Below are positions 1 to 7,269 of a stretch of DNA of 9,777 nucleotides, in pieces. The stretch's first letter is position 1, and each line of letters starts with the position of its first letter. The position numbers and the translations under genes are program-made. The stretch covers positions 1 to 9,777 of the forward strand of contig RFWA01000071.1 in assembly GCA_009922295.1 (NCBI GenBank), read 5' to 3'. Source of the stretch: Betaproteobacteria bacterium. Lineage in GTDB: Bacteria > Pseudomonadota > Gammaproteobacteria > Burkholderiales > Burkholderiaceae_C. Under the pieces are notes generated by a model. That model worked only from the letters and a program-made list of their open reading frames with translations, was not told the DNA's origin and ran no database searches.

Positions 1-2819
1 ATGTTGGCCAGCACACCTGCATCGGGCATGGGTGCCGCCTCCTGTGCCGACAGACCAACGCCAATACTGCCGTGCAGCACGCGTGGCTCAGTGCCAGCCA
101 GATCACGCACGTAGTCCAATGCCACCAAACGTCCCAGCGTCAGCGTCAGCTGATCGCGAGGGCGGGCTGCGGCGCCAGTGCCCGCCAGCTGCAGCGATTC
201 GAAACGCAGGGGAAGGACTGTTTCAGCGCTTTTAGCCAAAGGTGCGGGCAGGCTCAAGCTCAGGCCCTGCAGCGTGCTGGTGACCAGCAAATCGGGCGGG
301 CCCTGACGCAGGCTCAGGACCACGGTATAGGCGGTGCTGCCACTGGCCTGTCGCGCCAGCCGGGCCAGCAGGCCTAGCTCAGGCGCCTGACGCAAACCCT
401 CGGCAGACGCCACGCCGTTGACGCGGATCACAGTGGTTGCGGCCAAGCGCCCCTGCACAGGGCCATCGCCCGCCGCAGCAAGCGCCACCGTACCCCCCTC
501 AAGCCGGGCCTCGCCGCCAAACAGGCGAGCCTGTCCTGAGGCAATGGTAAAGCCGCTCTCACTGAAATTGACGCTGCCGCGAGCCCGACTTATGGGCGGG
601 GTGTCGGGGGAAATCTGGATGTCATTGCCCGCCAGCAACACGCTGCCCTGCACCGTGGAGCGCGCGAGATTGGCCAAGGGCAACGTCAGCTTGAACTGGT
701 AGTCGGCATCGCCAGTGGCAATTGCTCGGGCCAGTGCGCGCCCGGTCATTGGCCCAAGCGGTGAGGCATTGACCACGGCCAGCGCCTGCGTTAGCGGGCC
801 CTGCATCTTGGCAGACACGGTCACCACACCAAGCTTACCCAGGTCAGACAGCAGCGCGTCTGCCCGAAGCATTTGCAGCCCGGGCGTGCCCGCCACCTGA
901 GCACGAACCCCACGCAATTGCAACTGGTTGCGGTCAATCAGTAATTCACCATTGAGCTGCGTCAGCGCCGGCCATGGCAAAGCCTGCGGGGACTGCAGCG
1001 CACGCGGGACATAGCGGTAACTGGCGTTTCGGACATCCGCGCTGATTTGAAACTGGCCCTGCTTCGCCTCCAAAAATGGGAACTGCTCCAGATTGCCCTT
1101 GATGCGAACCTTGACCGCACTGGCTGTGCCCGCTGTGATCGACTCGCGCAGGTAGTCCCGCACCGACGGTGACAGGCTGAGTGGCAGGTAACGGTGCACG
1201 CGAGTGCCGTCGGCGCGGCTTAGTGTGGCCTGCAGATCCAACACGCCAGGCCAACGCGATCGCCCCGGCGCCAAACCCAGCTCACCGGACGCCCATTTGA
1301 TCTGCGCTTCGCCTTGCGCATCGGCATTGCTGAACTTCAGGTTAGGCAGTTGCACCGCCAGCCGTTCACCTTCGAGCTGCCAAAGCACATCTGTCGACAG
1401 CTGACTCACCGGCAGGCGGGACTCGGCCCACAGGCCCGGCAGCTCCAGGGTGCCGTTGTCCAGCTGCACACTGGCTTTGCCGCCCGCCTGGTTGACATCG
1501 AACACAAGGCTGGCGCCCAGAACTCCGGGCAGTGCCGCGCTGACCAGCTCCAGCTGGGACACCTGTCCCTTGGCGCTGTAGCTGCGCAGGTCACCCAACT
1601 CGCCTTGCCAATTCAGCTGCAGAGGGCGCACCAAACCCTTGGGGGCGTGGGCCAGCAAGGCTGCGCGCAGCTCAGCGTTCAGCGGCAGCCGGTTTGCGAT
1701 CTGCGCCAGTGCTGCCAGATCAAGCTGGTCGGCCTTGAACTCGCCGTGTGCCGCCAGCGTGCCTTGAGCCCCCTGATGCTGAAAACTGATGTCCGACGCC
1801 GGCCAATGCAGCCCGTCCTGGGTGTCAAAGCTCAAAGCCTCGGCCGCCAGAGCCAGCCCGCCGGCCAGGGGTCGTCCGGTCAGGCGGCCTCGCACGGCGA
1901 GCATTGCCAGCGGCTGCAAACCAGCGCCCAAGCCCAATTGGACCTGGCTGAGCGCCAGGTCGGCGACCGCACCCTGCCACTGGCCCTGCACCACATCGGC
2001 CCAGGCGCGTACAGTGCCGCTGCCCCGCTGCAGATCGACCCCAAGCGCGACGTACCGGCCCAGCTCGGAGATGTCAACCCGCTCAAATGCACTGTAGAAC
2101 TGACCGTCCCAGGTCTGCCAGCGTCCGCCCTGCACAGACAACAGGGGCTGCAGAAAACGCCCGCTGACGCTAAAGCGCTCGCCCCAGGCGGCCGGTGGCG
2201 TGGCGTCCAGGCGCAACTCATGGCGGCGTCCGACATTGCGCAACACCAGCTGGACCTGGCGCAATGACAGGGTTGGCGCCGCACGCAGCTCATCCGTCCA
2301 GTCGATGCTGCCGCCCCGGACCACCCATTCGCGTTGTGAAAAAAACCAGTCAAGCAAGGCCTGCCCAGACGCGTCCGCGCTGGAGAGTTCCAGTCCAGCC
2401 ACGTACAGCTTGCCACTGCGATCGCGACGCATCTCCACTTGCGGCTGCTCGACCACCAGCTGGTCAAAGCTGCGATTCCAGACCGAGCGCGGCGACAGCG
2501 CCACCAGCACCCTAGACAACTGCAGGACGGGCCGAGCTTGAGGATCGAGCAGCTGCACGTCACTCAGCGCGAAGGAGGGCACCAGCCCAGTCGACTCCGC
2601 CGTAATGGCGCCAATGCGAAGCTCAATTCCGAGAAGGCGGGTCCCCCGCGCTTCGAGCATCGGACGGAACTCGCCAATTCGCGGCACAATGATCCAATGC
2701 AACGTGCTCCAGGCCAGCAGGAACAGCAGCCAGGCGCCCAGCAAAAACCACAAGGAGCCGCGCGCCAATGCTGACAAATGTTTCAGCAATGCTGAGGGAG
2801 CAGGCGGCCGGGGACTCAT
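1..2819 (-). CDS. yhdP: YhdP family AsmA-like envelope protein (TIGR02099 type), C-terminus beyond window
   Basis: One reading frame stays open from the ATG at 2819-2817 to the left edge, giving 939 codons; the C-terminus lies outside. Members of this family are usually about 1,250-1,400 residues. A short basic N-terminus is followed by one membrane anchor at about residues 22-45 (WFLLGAWLLFLLAW). The rest is a long, beta-rich, repetitive periplasmic part. Family signatures I see are the stretch near residues 121-142 (LVVEQPQVEMRRDRSGKLYV), the W-rich block near 157-177, and the DUF3971-type block near 542-585 (YLPLSLSPSVRDYL, then KGNLEQFPF). In E. coli, YhdP acts with TamB and YdbH as a bridge-like protein carrying phospholipids from inner to outer membrane; the same role is inferred here. 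Its start lies 15 bp from the divergent glnE start. An in-frame ATG at 2873-2871 would add 18 residues but lies inside glnE. The upstream Shine-Dalgarno signal is weak. Confidence 0.9.
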   Translation of the reverse strand, partial: MSPRPPAPSALLKHLSALARGSLWFLLGAWLLFLLAWSTLHWIIVPRIGEFRPMLEARGTRLLGIELRIGAITAESTGLVPSFALSDVQLLDPQARPVLQLSRVLVALSPRSVWNRSFDQLVVEQPQVEMRRDRSGKLYVAGLELSSADASGQALLDWFFSQREWVVRGGSIDWTDELRAAPTLSLRQVQLVLRNVGRRHELRLDATPPAAWGERFSVSGRFLQPLLSVQGGRWQTWDGQFYSAFERVDISELGRYVALGVDLQRGSGTVRAWADVVQGQWQGAVADLALSQVQLGLGAGLQPLAMLAVRGRLTGRPLAGGLALAAEALSFDTQDGLHWPASDISFQHQGAQGTLAAHGEFKADQLDLAALAQIANRLPLNAELRAALLAHAPKGLVRPLQLNWQGELGDLRSYSAKGQVSQLELVSAALPGVLGASLVFDVNQAGGKASVQLDNGTLELPGLWAESRLPVSQLSTDVLWQLEGERLAVQLPNLKFSNADAQGEAQIKWASGELGLAPGRSRWPGVLDLQATLSRADGTRVHRYLPLSLSPSVRDYLRESITAGTASAVKVRIKGNLEQFPFLEAKQGQFQISADVRNASYRYVPRALQSPQALPWPALTQLNGELLIDRNQLQLRGVRAQVAGTPGLQMLRADALLSDLGKLGVVTVSAKMQGPLTQALAVVNASPLGPMTGRALARAIATGDADYQFKLTLPLANLARSTVQGSVLLAGNDIQISPDTPPISRARGSVNFSESGFTIASGQARLFGGEARLEGGTVALAAAGDGPVQGRLAATTVIRVNGVASAEGLRQAPELGLLARLARQASGSTAYTVVLSLRQGPPDLLVTSTLQGLSLSLPAPLAKSAETVLPLRFESLQLAGTGAAARPRDQLTLTLGRLVALDYVRDLAGTEPRVLHGSIGVGLSAQEAAPMPDAGVLAN

Positions 2820-2834
2820 CTTGACTTTGAAGCT

Positions 2835-5555
2835 ATGACAGGAATTATGACCCGGGTGCTCCTGTCTGCCCATTCGCGGTTTGGACTGCGGGTGCGACGC
2901 AGGTATGACGCACAACTGACGCTGCTGCCACCCGGCAGGCCTGACCCTGCCACGCTGGCGCGGACTTATGCTGTCTTACGGGCACAGGGGCTTGACACCA
3001 GCGCGGCCTTGCGCACCACCCGCCAGCTTGTCCTTGAGCGCCTGCTGTGCCTGGACTGCGACGCACAAGCCCCATTGGAGGACATCACCCAAGTCATGAC
3101 TGACCTGGCCGAGTTCTCCCTGCAAACTGCATGCAACCAAGTGCAGGTAGATCTGCAGGCGGTGCATGGGATGCCGATGTCCGTGCAGGGAGCACCGGTT
3201 GCGCTGTGGGTGGTGGGTATGGGCAAGCTGGGTGCGCGTGAATTGAATGTCTCTAGCGACATTGATCTGATCTATGTCTACGATCAGGACGGAGAAACCA
3301 GCGGTGACTCACAAGGACGTGGTCGCCTCAGCAACCAAGAGTATTTTGGCCGCGCCGTACGCGCCCTGTACGGCCTGATTGGCGACACCACCGAGCACGG
3401 CTTTGTATTCCGGGTCGATCTGGCCCTGCGGCCCAATGGCAACTCGGGCCCACCGGCCGTCTCGCTGGGCGCCCTGGAAGAGTACCTGCATGTCCAGGGT
3501 CGGGAATGGGAGCGATTTGCCTGGCTGAAAAGCCGTGTCGTCGCCACCCTGGGGGACACACCCGGCAGCAATGTCCTTGGCCTGCGCAACGTGGTTCTGC
3601 CGTTTGTGTTCAGGCGCTACCTGGACTATGGCGTGTTTGATGCACTGCGAGTGCTGCACCGGCAAATCCGCGAGCATGCGCTGAGGCGCAGCACGGGCCA
3701 CCCGGAGCGAGCCAATGACGTCAAGCTCTCACGCGGCGGCATTCGCGAGATCGAGTTCACCGTGCAACTGTTGCAGGTGGTGCGCGGCGGCCAGTTTCCC
3801 GAGTTGCGAACGCGGCCGACCCTGAGCGCGCTGCCGCGCCTGGCCAAGGCTGGCCTGATGCCGCAGGTCACTGCACAAGCGCTGGCCGAGGCCTATGTTT
3901 TTTTGCGCCAGGTCGAGCACCGGATCCAGTACCTGGACGACCAGCAGACCCATGTGCTGCCCACGCAAGACCAAGACCTGAGCTGGATTGCCCAAACCCT
4001 GGGCTATGCCACAGCCCACCTGTTGCTGCAGCAGCTTGATGCCCACCGTGAGCTGGTGGCGCAAGAGTTTGACAAGCTGCTGGGCGGTAGCACCGAGCGG
4101 GAATGCAAGGGCTGCGGCGGCAAGACTGGCGCCAGCGCGCCTGAGTTCGACGAGTTGGTGGCGCAGCTGCCGGCTGACTTTCGGGCGCGGGTGGCTCACT
4201 GGCGGGATCATCCACGGGTCCTGGCGCTGCGGGAGGAATCCCGCGCCCGGCTGGTGCGGCTGGTGGCGCGAACCGCCCAATGGGTCGCAGAAGGCCGGGC
4301 CACCGAAGCGGCGGCGGTGCGCCTGGCCGACTGGATGGAGCCGCTGCTGCGTCGCGAAAGCTACCTGGCACTGTTGCTTGAGCGACCCAATGTGCACGAG
4401 CGCTTGCTGCGCCTGCTGGGCGCGGCCCGCTGGCCTGCGCGCTACCTCTTGCTGCACCCGGGCGTGATCGACGAGCTGGCCGGGGCAGACATGCTGGGCG
4501 AACGTTTCAGTGCGGTGGACTTCGAGTTCGAGCTCAACCACCGGCGAAATGCACTGGCCGCAACCGGCGAAGACGACGACGAAGCGCTGCTCAACCTGCT
4601 GCGCCGCGCCCACCATGCTGAAGTATTCCGCACTTTGGCGCGTGACCTGGAAGGCCGAATCACGGTGGAGCAGGTGGCCGACGACCTGAGCGCACTGGCC
4701 GAGGCGGTGTTGCGCGTGACCAGCCAATGGTGCTGGGACCGCCTCAAAAATCGGCACCGTGCGGCGCCCCAATTTGCCATCATTGCCTATGGCAAGTTGG
4801 GCGGCAAGGAGCTGGGCTATGGCAGCGACCTGGATATTGTTTTTGTGTATTCCGACGACGACGAACGGGCGGGCGAGATCTATGCCAACCTGGTGCGCAA
4901 ACTGATCAACTGGCTGACGGTCAAAACCGGCGAAGGCGACCTGTACGAGATCGACACCGCCTTGCGGCCCAATGGCAACGCTGGCCTGCTGATCACCACA
5001 TTTGATGCTTTCGCCGACTACCAGCAGCAGCGTGGCAGCAACACCGCCTGGACCTGGGAGCACCAGGCCATGACGCGAGCACGCTGTGTGCTGGGTCATG
5101 ATGACCTGCGCCAGCGCTTTGATGCGGTTCGGCAGTCGGTGATCAGTGCCCCACGGCAGGCGGCTGACCTGCGGCAAGAAATTGTGGCCATGCGCGAGCA
5201 GGTGCGCAGCGCTCACCCGGTCAAAGCCGACCACTTTGACATCAAGCACAGCACAGGGGGCATGATCGACGTCGAGTTTGCGGTGCAGCACCTGATACTT
5301 TCACAGGCCAGCGAGCACCCGGAGTTGCTGGAGAACGCCGGTAATATCGCTCTATTGGAGCGGGCACAAGCCACAGGTCTTCTGCCGCTGGGCGTAGGTC
5401 ACGCGGCGGCCGGCGCTTACCGTGAACTGCGCCGGGTGCAACACCATGCGCGACTCAATGAAGAATCGACCCAGCTGGCACCGGGCCAGCTGCAAGACGA
5501 ACGCGAAGCCGTGCTGGCGCTTTGGCTGGCGGTGTTTGGTCAGGGAACACCATGA
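2835..5555 (+). CDS. glnE: Bifunctional glutamine synthetase adenylyltransferase / adenylyl-removing enzyme
   Basis: A complete 906-residue protein, close to the 946 residues of E. coli GlnE. It adds AMP to, or removes it from, the conserved tyrosine of glutamine synthetase, tuning ammonia assimilation in the cytoplasm under PII and glutamine control. Two nucleotidyltransferase domains are arranged as expected. The N-terminal adenylyl-removing domain carries GMGKLGARELNVSSDIDLI at 128-146, LRPNGNSG near 198 and SRGGIREIEF near 299. The C-terminal adenylyltransferase domain carries AYGKLGGKELGYGSDLDIVF at 651-670, LRPNGNAG near 709 and STGGMIDVEF near 807. The metal-binding Asp pair is present in both (SDID, SDLD). 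The linker holds a CKGC motif near residue 424. The start is uncertain: ATG at 2835 has a poor ribosome site, while ATG at 2847 follows AGGAATT and would remove four residues. The stop is at 5553-5555, 112 bp before the next gene on the same strand. Confidence 0.97.
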   Translation: MTGIMTRVLLSAHSRFGLRVRRRYDAQLTLLPPGRPDPATLARTYAVLRAQGLDTSAALRTTRQLVLERLLCLDCDAQAPLEDITQVMTDLAEFSLQTACNQVQVDLQAVHGMPMSVQGAPVALWVVGMGKLGARELNVSSDIDLIYVYDQDGETSGDSQGRGRLSNQEYFGRAVRALYGLIGDTTEHGFVFRVDLALRPNGNSGPPAVSLGALEEYLHVQGREWERFAWLKSRVVATLGDTPGSNVLGLRNVVLPFVFRRYLDYGVFDALRVLHRQIREHALRRSTGHPERANDVKLSRGGIREIEFTVQLLQVVRGGQFPELRTRPTLSALPRLAKAGLMPQVTAQALAEAYVFLRQVEHRIQYLDDQQTHVLPTQDQDLSWIAQTLGYATAHLLLQQLDAHRELVAQEFDKLLGGSTERECKGCGGKTGASAPEFDELVAQLPADFRARVAHWRDHPRVLALREESRARLVRLVARTAQWVAEGRATEAAAVRLADWMEPLLRRESYLALLLERPNVHERLLRLLGAARWPARYLLLHPGVIDELAGADMLGERFSAVDFEFELNHRRNALAATGEDDDEALLNLLRRAHHAEVFRTLARDLEGRITVEQVADDLSALAEAVLRVTSQWCWDRLKNRHRAAPQFAIIAYGKLGGKELGYGSDLDIVFVYSDDDERAGEIYANLVRKLINWLTVKTGEGDLYEIDTALRPNGNAGLLITTFDAFADYQQQRGSNTAWTWEHQAMTRARCVLGHDDLRQRFDAVRQSVISAPRQAADLRQEIVAMREQVRSAHPVKADHFDIKHSTGGMIDVEFAVQHLILSQASEHPELLENAGNIALLERAQATGLLPLGVGHAAAGAYRELRRVQHHARLNEESTQLAPGQLQDEREAVLALWLAVFGQGTP
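2844..2872 (-). promoter_or_regulatory. Candidate sigma-70 promoter for yhdP inside the glnE 5' end
   Basis: On the minus strand a -10 box CATAAT (2849-2844, five of six consensus bases) lies 17 bp after TGGGCA (2872-2867, four of six bases of TTGACA). Transcription would start near 2837, giving a leader of about 18 nt before the yhdP ATG at 2819. The spacing is ideal and the position explains how yhdP could be expressed with only 15 bp between the two divergent genes. It is a visual match only, in GC-rich DNA where an AT-rich hexamer stands out. Confidence 0.35.
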
Positions 5556-5623
5556 GGCCTGCGGCAGCCATCTGCAGGTAACATCCGCTCTCTTATTCAC
5601 CGCTTGCGCGGTCAGCCTCCCAT

Positions 5624-5641
5624 TCTGGCTAACGAGCCAGA
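5624..5641. repeat. Perfect 7-bp inverted repeat between glnE and the acyl-CoA synthetase
   Basis: The 18 bases TCTGGCTAACGAGCCAGA form two perfect 7-bp arms around a 4-nt AACG centre. They lie in the 112-bp gap between glnE and the ligase gene, 26 nt before the ligase ATG. No T-tract follows on either strand, so it is not a classical intrinsic terminator. It could be a regulator-binding site or a leader hairpin, or chance. The rest of the gap, 5556-5623, shows no convincing promoter or RNA gene. Confidence 0.35.
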
Positions 5642-5656
5642 CGGCGCCACCACACC

Positions 5657-5663
5657 GAGGAAA
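5657..5663 (+). promoter_or_regulatory. Ribosome binding site fixing the acyl-CoA synthetase start
   Basis: GAGGAAA sits four bases before the ATG at 5668. The same frame is open upstream to an ATG at 5422 inside glnE, but that extension has no resemblance to the family. This purine-rich site plus the family-like N-terminus (MSQPKLMLDYIYDH) pick 5668 as the true start. Confidence 0.6.
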
Positions 5664-5667
5664 CAAG

Positions 5668-6822
5668 ATGTCCCAGCCCAAATTGATGCTTGACTACATT
5701 TATGACCACGAGCGCGCCCACCCTGATGCGGTCTACCTGACGCAACCCATTGGCGGCGGACAGGTGGTGGACTACACATGGGCACAGGCGCTGGACCAGG
5801 CGCGGCGCATGGCGGCGCACCTGCAAAGCCGTGGCATGGAGCCCGGTGCCCGTATTGCCATCCTGTCCAAAAACAGCGCGCACTTCATCATCGCCGAGCT
5901 GGCGATCTGGATCGCTGGCGGCACCACAGTGGCGATTTTCCCGACCGAAACCGCCGACACCATCCGCTACGTGCTAGAGCACAGCGGCGCCAGCCTGCTG
6001 TTTGTGGGCAAACTCGACATGTGGCAACAGCAGACCCCGGGCATTCCGGCCGGCCTGCCCTGTATCGCGCTGCCGCTGTCGCCGCCGACCACGTTCGAGA
6101 CCTGGGATGCGATCATTGCGCGCACCCCGCCGGTCACTGGGCAACCAGCGCGTGCAGCCACAGACCTCGCGATGCTGATCTACACCTCGGGCTCGACCGG
6201 CCAGCCCAAGGGCGTGATGCACAGCTTCGAGCGAGTTACCGCTGCAAGCCTGGGCATCGTGAACGAGCTCAAAAGTCGTGTCGGCGCTGAGCGGCACAAC
6301 CGGGTACTGTCTTATCTGCCGCTGGCCCATGTGTTTGAGCGTGCCTGGGTCGAATGCGGCTCGCTGGTGGATGGCAACACCCACCTGTACTTTGCCGAAT
6401 CGCTAGACACCTTTTTGCAGGACCTTAACCGAGCCCGCCCCACCACTTTTATTTCGGTACCTCGGCTCTGGCTCAAGTTCCAGCAGGGGGTGTTCAGCAA
6501 GATGCCACCCCAAAAGCTCGACCGGCTGCTGAGCATCCCTTTCCTGGGCCGAATGGTCGGGCGCAAGGTGCTCAAGGGTCTTGGCCTCGACCAAGCCCTG
6601 CTGGCCGGCAGCGGCTCAGCGCCGATCCCCGCCGAGCTGATCAGCTGGTACCGCCGGCTCGGGTTGAACCTGTCCGAGGGCTACGCGATGACCGAGGACT
6701 TTGCGTACTCCCACAACTCGACCGACGCCATCAACGCACCAGGTTACGTGGGCGTGCCGATGCCAGGCGTGCAGGTCCGCCTGAGTGCCGAAGGCGGGCG
6801 ACCGTGGCGAGATCCGGGCTGA
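5668..6822 (+). CDS. N-terminal fragment of the acyl-CoA synthetase (384 aa)
   Basis: This is the reading frame actually available from the ATG at 5668. It covers most of the large N-terminal domain of an AMP-forming ligase: the ATP-binding P-loop YTSGSTGQPKGVM at residues 172-184, the SYLPLAHVFERAW motif near 213-225, and SEGYAMTED near 335-343, which in this family contacts the adenine and fatty acid sites. The last eight residues (GRPWRDPG) are out-of-frame translation after the deletion junction. The fragment lacks the hinge and the C-terminal lid domain carrying the catalytic lysine, so adenylation activity is unlikely if translated as is. No membrane segment or signal peptide is visible. 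Confidence 0.7.
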   Translation: MSQPKLMLDYIYDHERAHPDAVYLTQPIGGGQVVDYTWAQALDQARRMAAHLQSRGMEPGARIAILSKNSAHFIIAELAIWIAGGTTVAIFPTETADTIRYVLEHSGASLLFVGKLDMWQQQTPGIPAGLPCIALPLSPPTTFETWDAIIARTPPVTGQPARAATDLAMLIYTSGSTGQPKGVMHSFERVTAASLGIVNELKSRVGAERHNRVLSYLPLAHVFERAWVECGSLVDGNTHLYFAESLDTFLQDLNRARPTTFISVPRLWLKFQQGVFSKMPPQKLDRLLSIPFLGRMVGRKVLKGLGLDQALLAGSGSAPIPAELISWYRRLGLNLSEGYAMTEDFAYSHNSTDAINAPGYVGVPMPGVQVRLSAEGGRPWRDPG

Positions 6823-7252
6823 TGGTCTGCTCAAGCTGACGGGCCGCGTCAAGGAATTGTTCAAGACCTCCAAGGGCAAATATGTGGCGCCAGCCCCTAT
6901 TGAGAACCGGCTCAATGCCCACCCGATGATCGAGTTGTCGCTGGTCTCAGGCGTCGGCCAGAGCGCGGCATATGCCATGGTGGTGCTGGCCGAAAACCTG
7001 CGCCCGCAACTTGGCGATGCCGCGGTACGAGCCAAGGTGCAGCAAGAGCTCAGCGACTTGCTGCGCGAAGTGAATCAAGCCGTGGCCGACTACGAACAGC
7101 TGCGAATGATCGTGGTCGCGCGCGAACCATGGAGCATCGAGAACGGCATGCTTACACCAACCATGAAAATCCGGCGCAGCCGGATCGAAGCCGAGTTTGA
7201 CACCCAACTGGCGCTTTGGTACGCCACTCAGGGCCCAGTGCATTGGGCCTGA
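6785..7252 (+). CDS. C-terminal lid-domain fragment of the acyl-CoA synthetase
   Basis: This frame could be read from a GTG at 6785 (155 codons), but the start is probably not genuine because no ribosome site precedes it and it lies at the deletion junction. Family homology begins at GDRGEIRADG (about 6797). It then shows the hinge and A8 motif TGRVKELFKTSKGKYVAP, followed by PIENRLNAHP, and near the end LTPTMKIRR, where the lysine is the expected catalytic A10 residue. The C-terminus is normal for the family. It overlaps the N-terminal fragment by 38 bases in another frame. Alone it is a detached lid domain with no expected activity. Confidence 0.6.
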   Translation: MPKAGDRGEIRADGLLKLTGRVKELFKTSKGKYVAPAPIENRLNAHPMIELSLVSGVGQSAAYAMVVLAENLRPQLGDAAVRAKVQQELSDLLREVNQAVADYEQLRMIVVAREPWSIENGMLTPTMKIRRSRIEAEFDTQLALWYATQGPVHWA

Positions 7253-7269
7253 CTGCCTGACGGTCAGGC
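7247..7269. repeat. Short direct and inverted repeats at the convergent gene ends
   Basis: GCCTGAC occurs at 7247-7253 and again at 7255-7261, and its complement GTCAGGC is at 7263-7269. The first copy can pair with the third as a 7-bp stem with a 9-nt loop, and the second can form a tighter 6-bp stem with a 3-nt loop. The cluster spans both stop codons and the whole 11-bp gap between the genes. It might act as a weak two-way terminator, but no T-tract follows on either strand. Confidence 0.35.

Larger units (their letters stand above)
5668..7252 (+). pseudogene. Long-chain acyl-CoA synthetase (AMP-binding, COG1022 type), disrupted by deletion and frameshift
   Basis: Taken together the two halves look like one long-chain fatty acid-CoA ligase of the ANL (adenylate-forming) superfamily, which converts a fatty acid, ATP and CoA to acyl-CoA, AMP and pyrophosphate. 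The N-terminal half reads through the P-loop and the YAMTED motif and then stops at 6820-6822. Homology resumes at about 6797 one base out of frame and runs to the normal C-terminus at 7252. At the break, SAEG is followed directly by GDRGEIRADG, whereas relatives have roughly 31-32 residues between these points (the GYY/GYW...FRT segment). The frames require a loss of 2 modulo 3 bases, so about 95 bp is my estimate. Either the gene is a recent pseudogene, since the motifs on both sides are well preserved, or the gap is an assembly or consensus error. The gene follows glnE in the same direction and is convergent with the GH31 gene. Confidence 0.8.

Noticed and set aside
1314..2267. 317-codon plus-strand frame, plus other frames at 32-1254 and 1880-2563
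   Set aside because: All overlap the single open YhdP frame covering 1-2819, which has clear family motifs. These are composition shadows.
2821..2848. Plus-strand promoter TTGACT-16-AATTAT for glnE
   Set aside because: It would place the transcription start near 2855, downstream of both possible glnE start codons, so it is unlikely to drive the full gene.
3729..5291. 520-codon open frame on the minus strand opposite glnE
   Set aside because: It lies wholly antisense to the well-supported GlnE frame, has no recognisable domain and is rich in H, Q, A and R, as expected when a GC-rich gene is read on the opposite strand.
5552..5581. Nine-codon frame starting at the ATGA overlap with the glnE stop
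   Set aside because: ATGA overlaps arise often by chance; the peptide has no special composition, and I cannot support it as a leader.
5422..5667. Longer N-terminus for the acyl-CoA synthetase
   Set aside because: The frame is open upstream, but the first part overlaps glnE and does not resemble the family; the ATG at 5668 has a good ribosome site.
6785..7252. Programmed frameshift joining the two ligase halves
   Set aside because: No slippery sequence is visible at the join, and a simple shift would not restore the roughly 30 residues missing between the halves.
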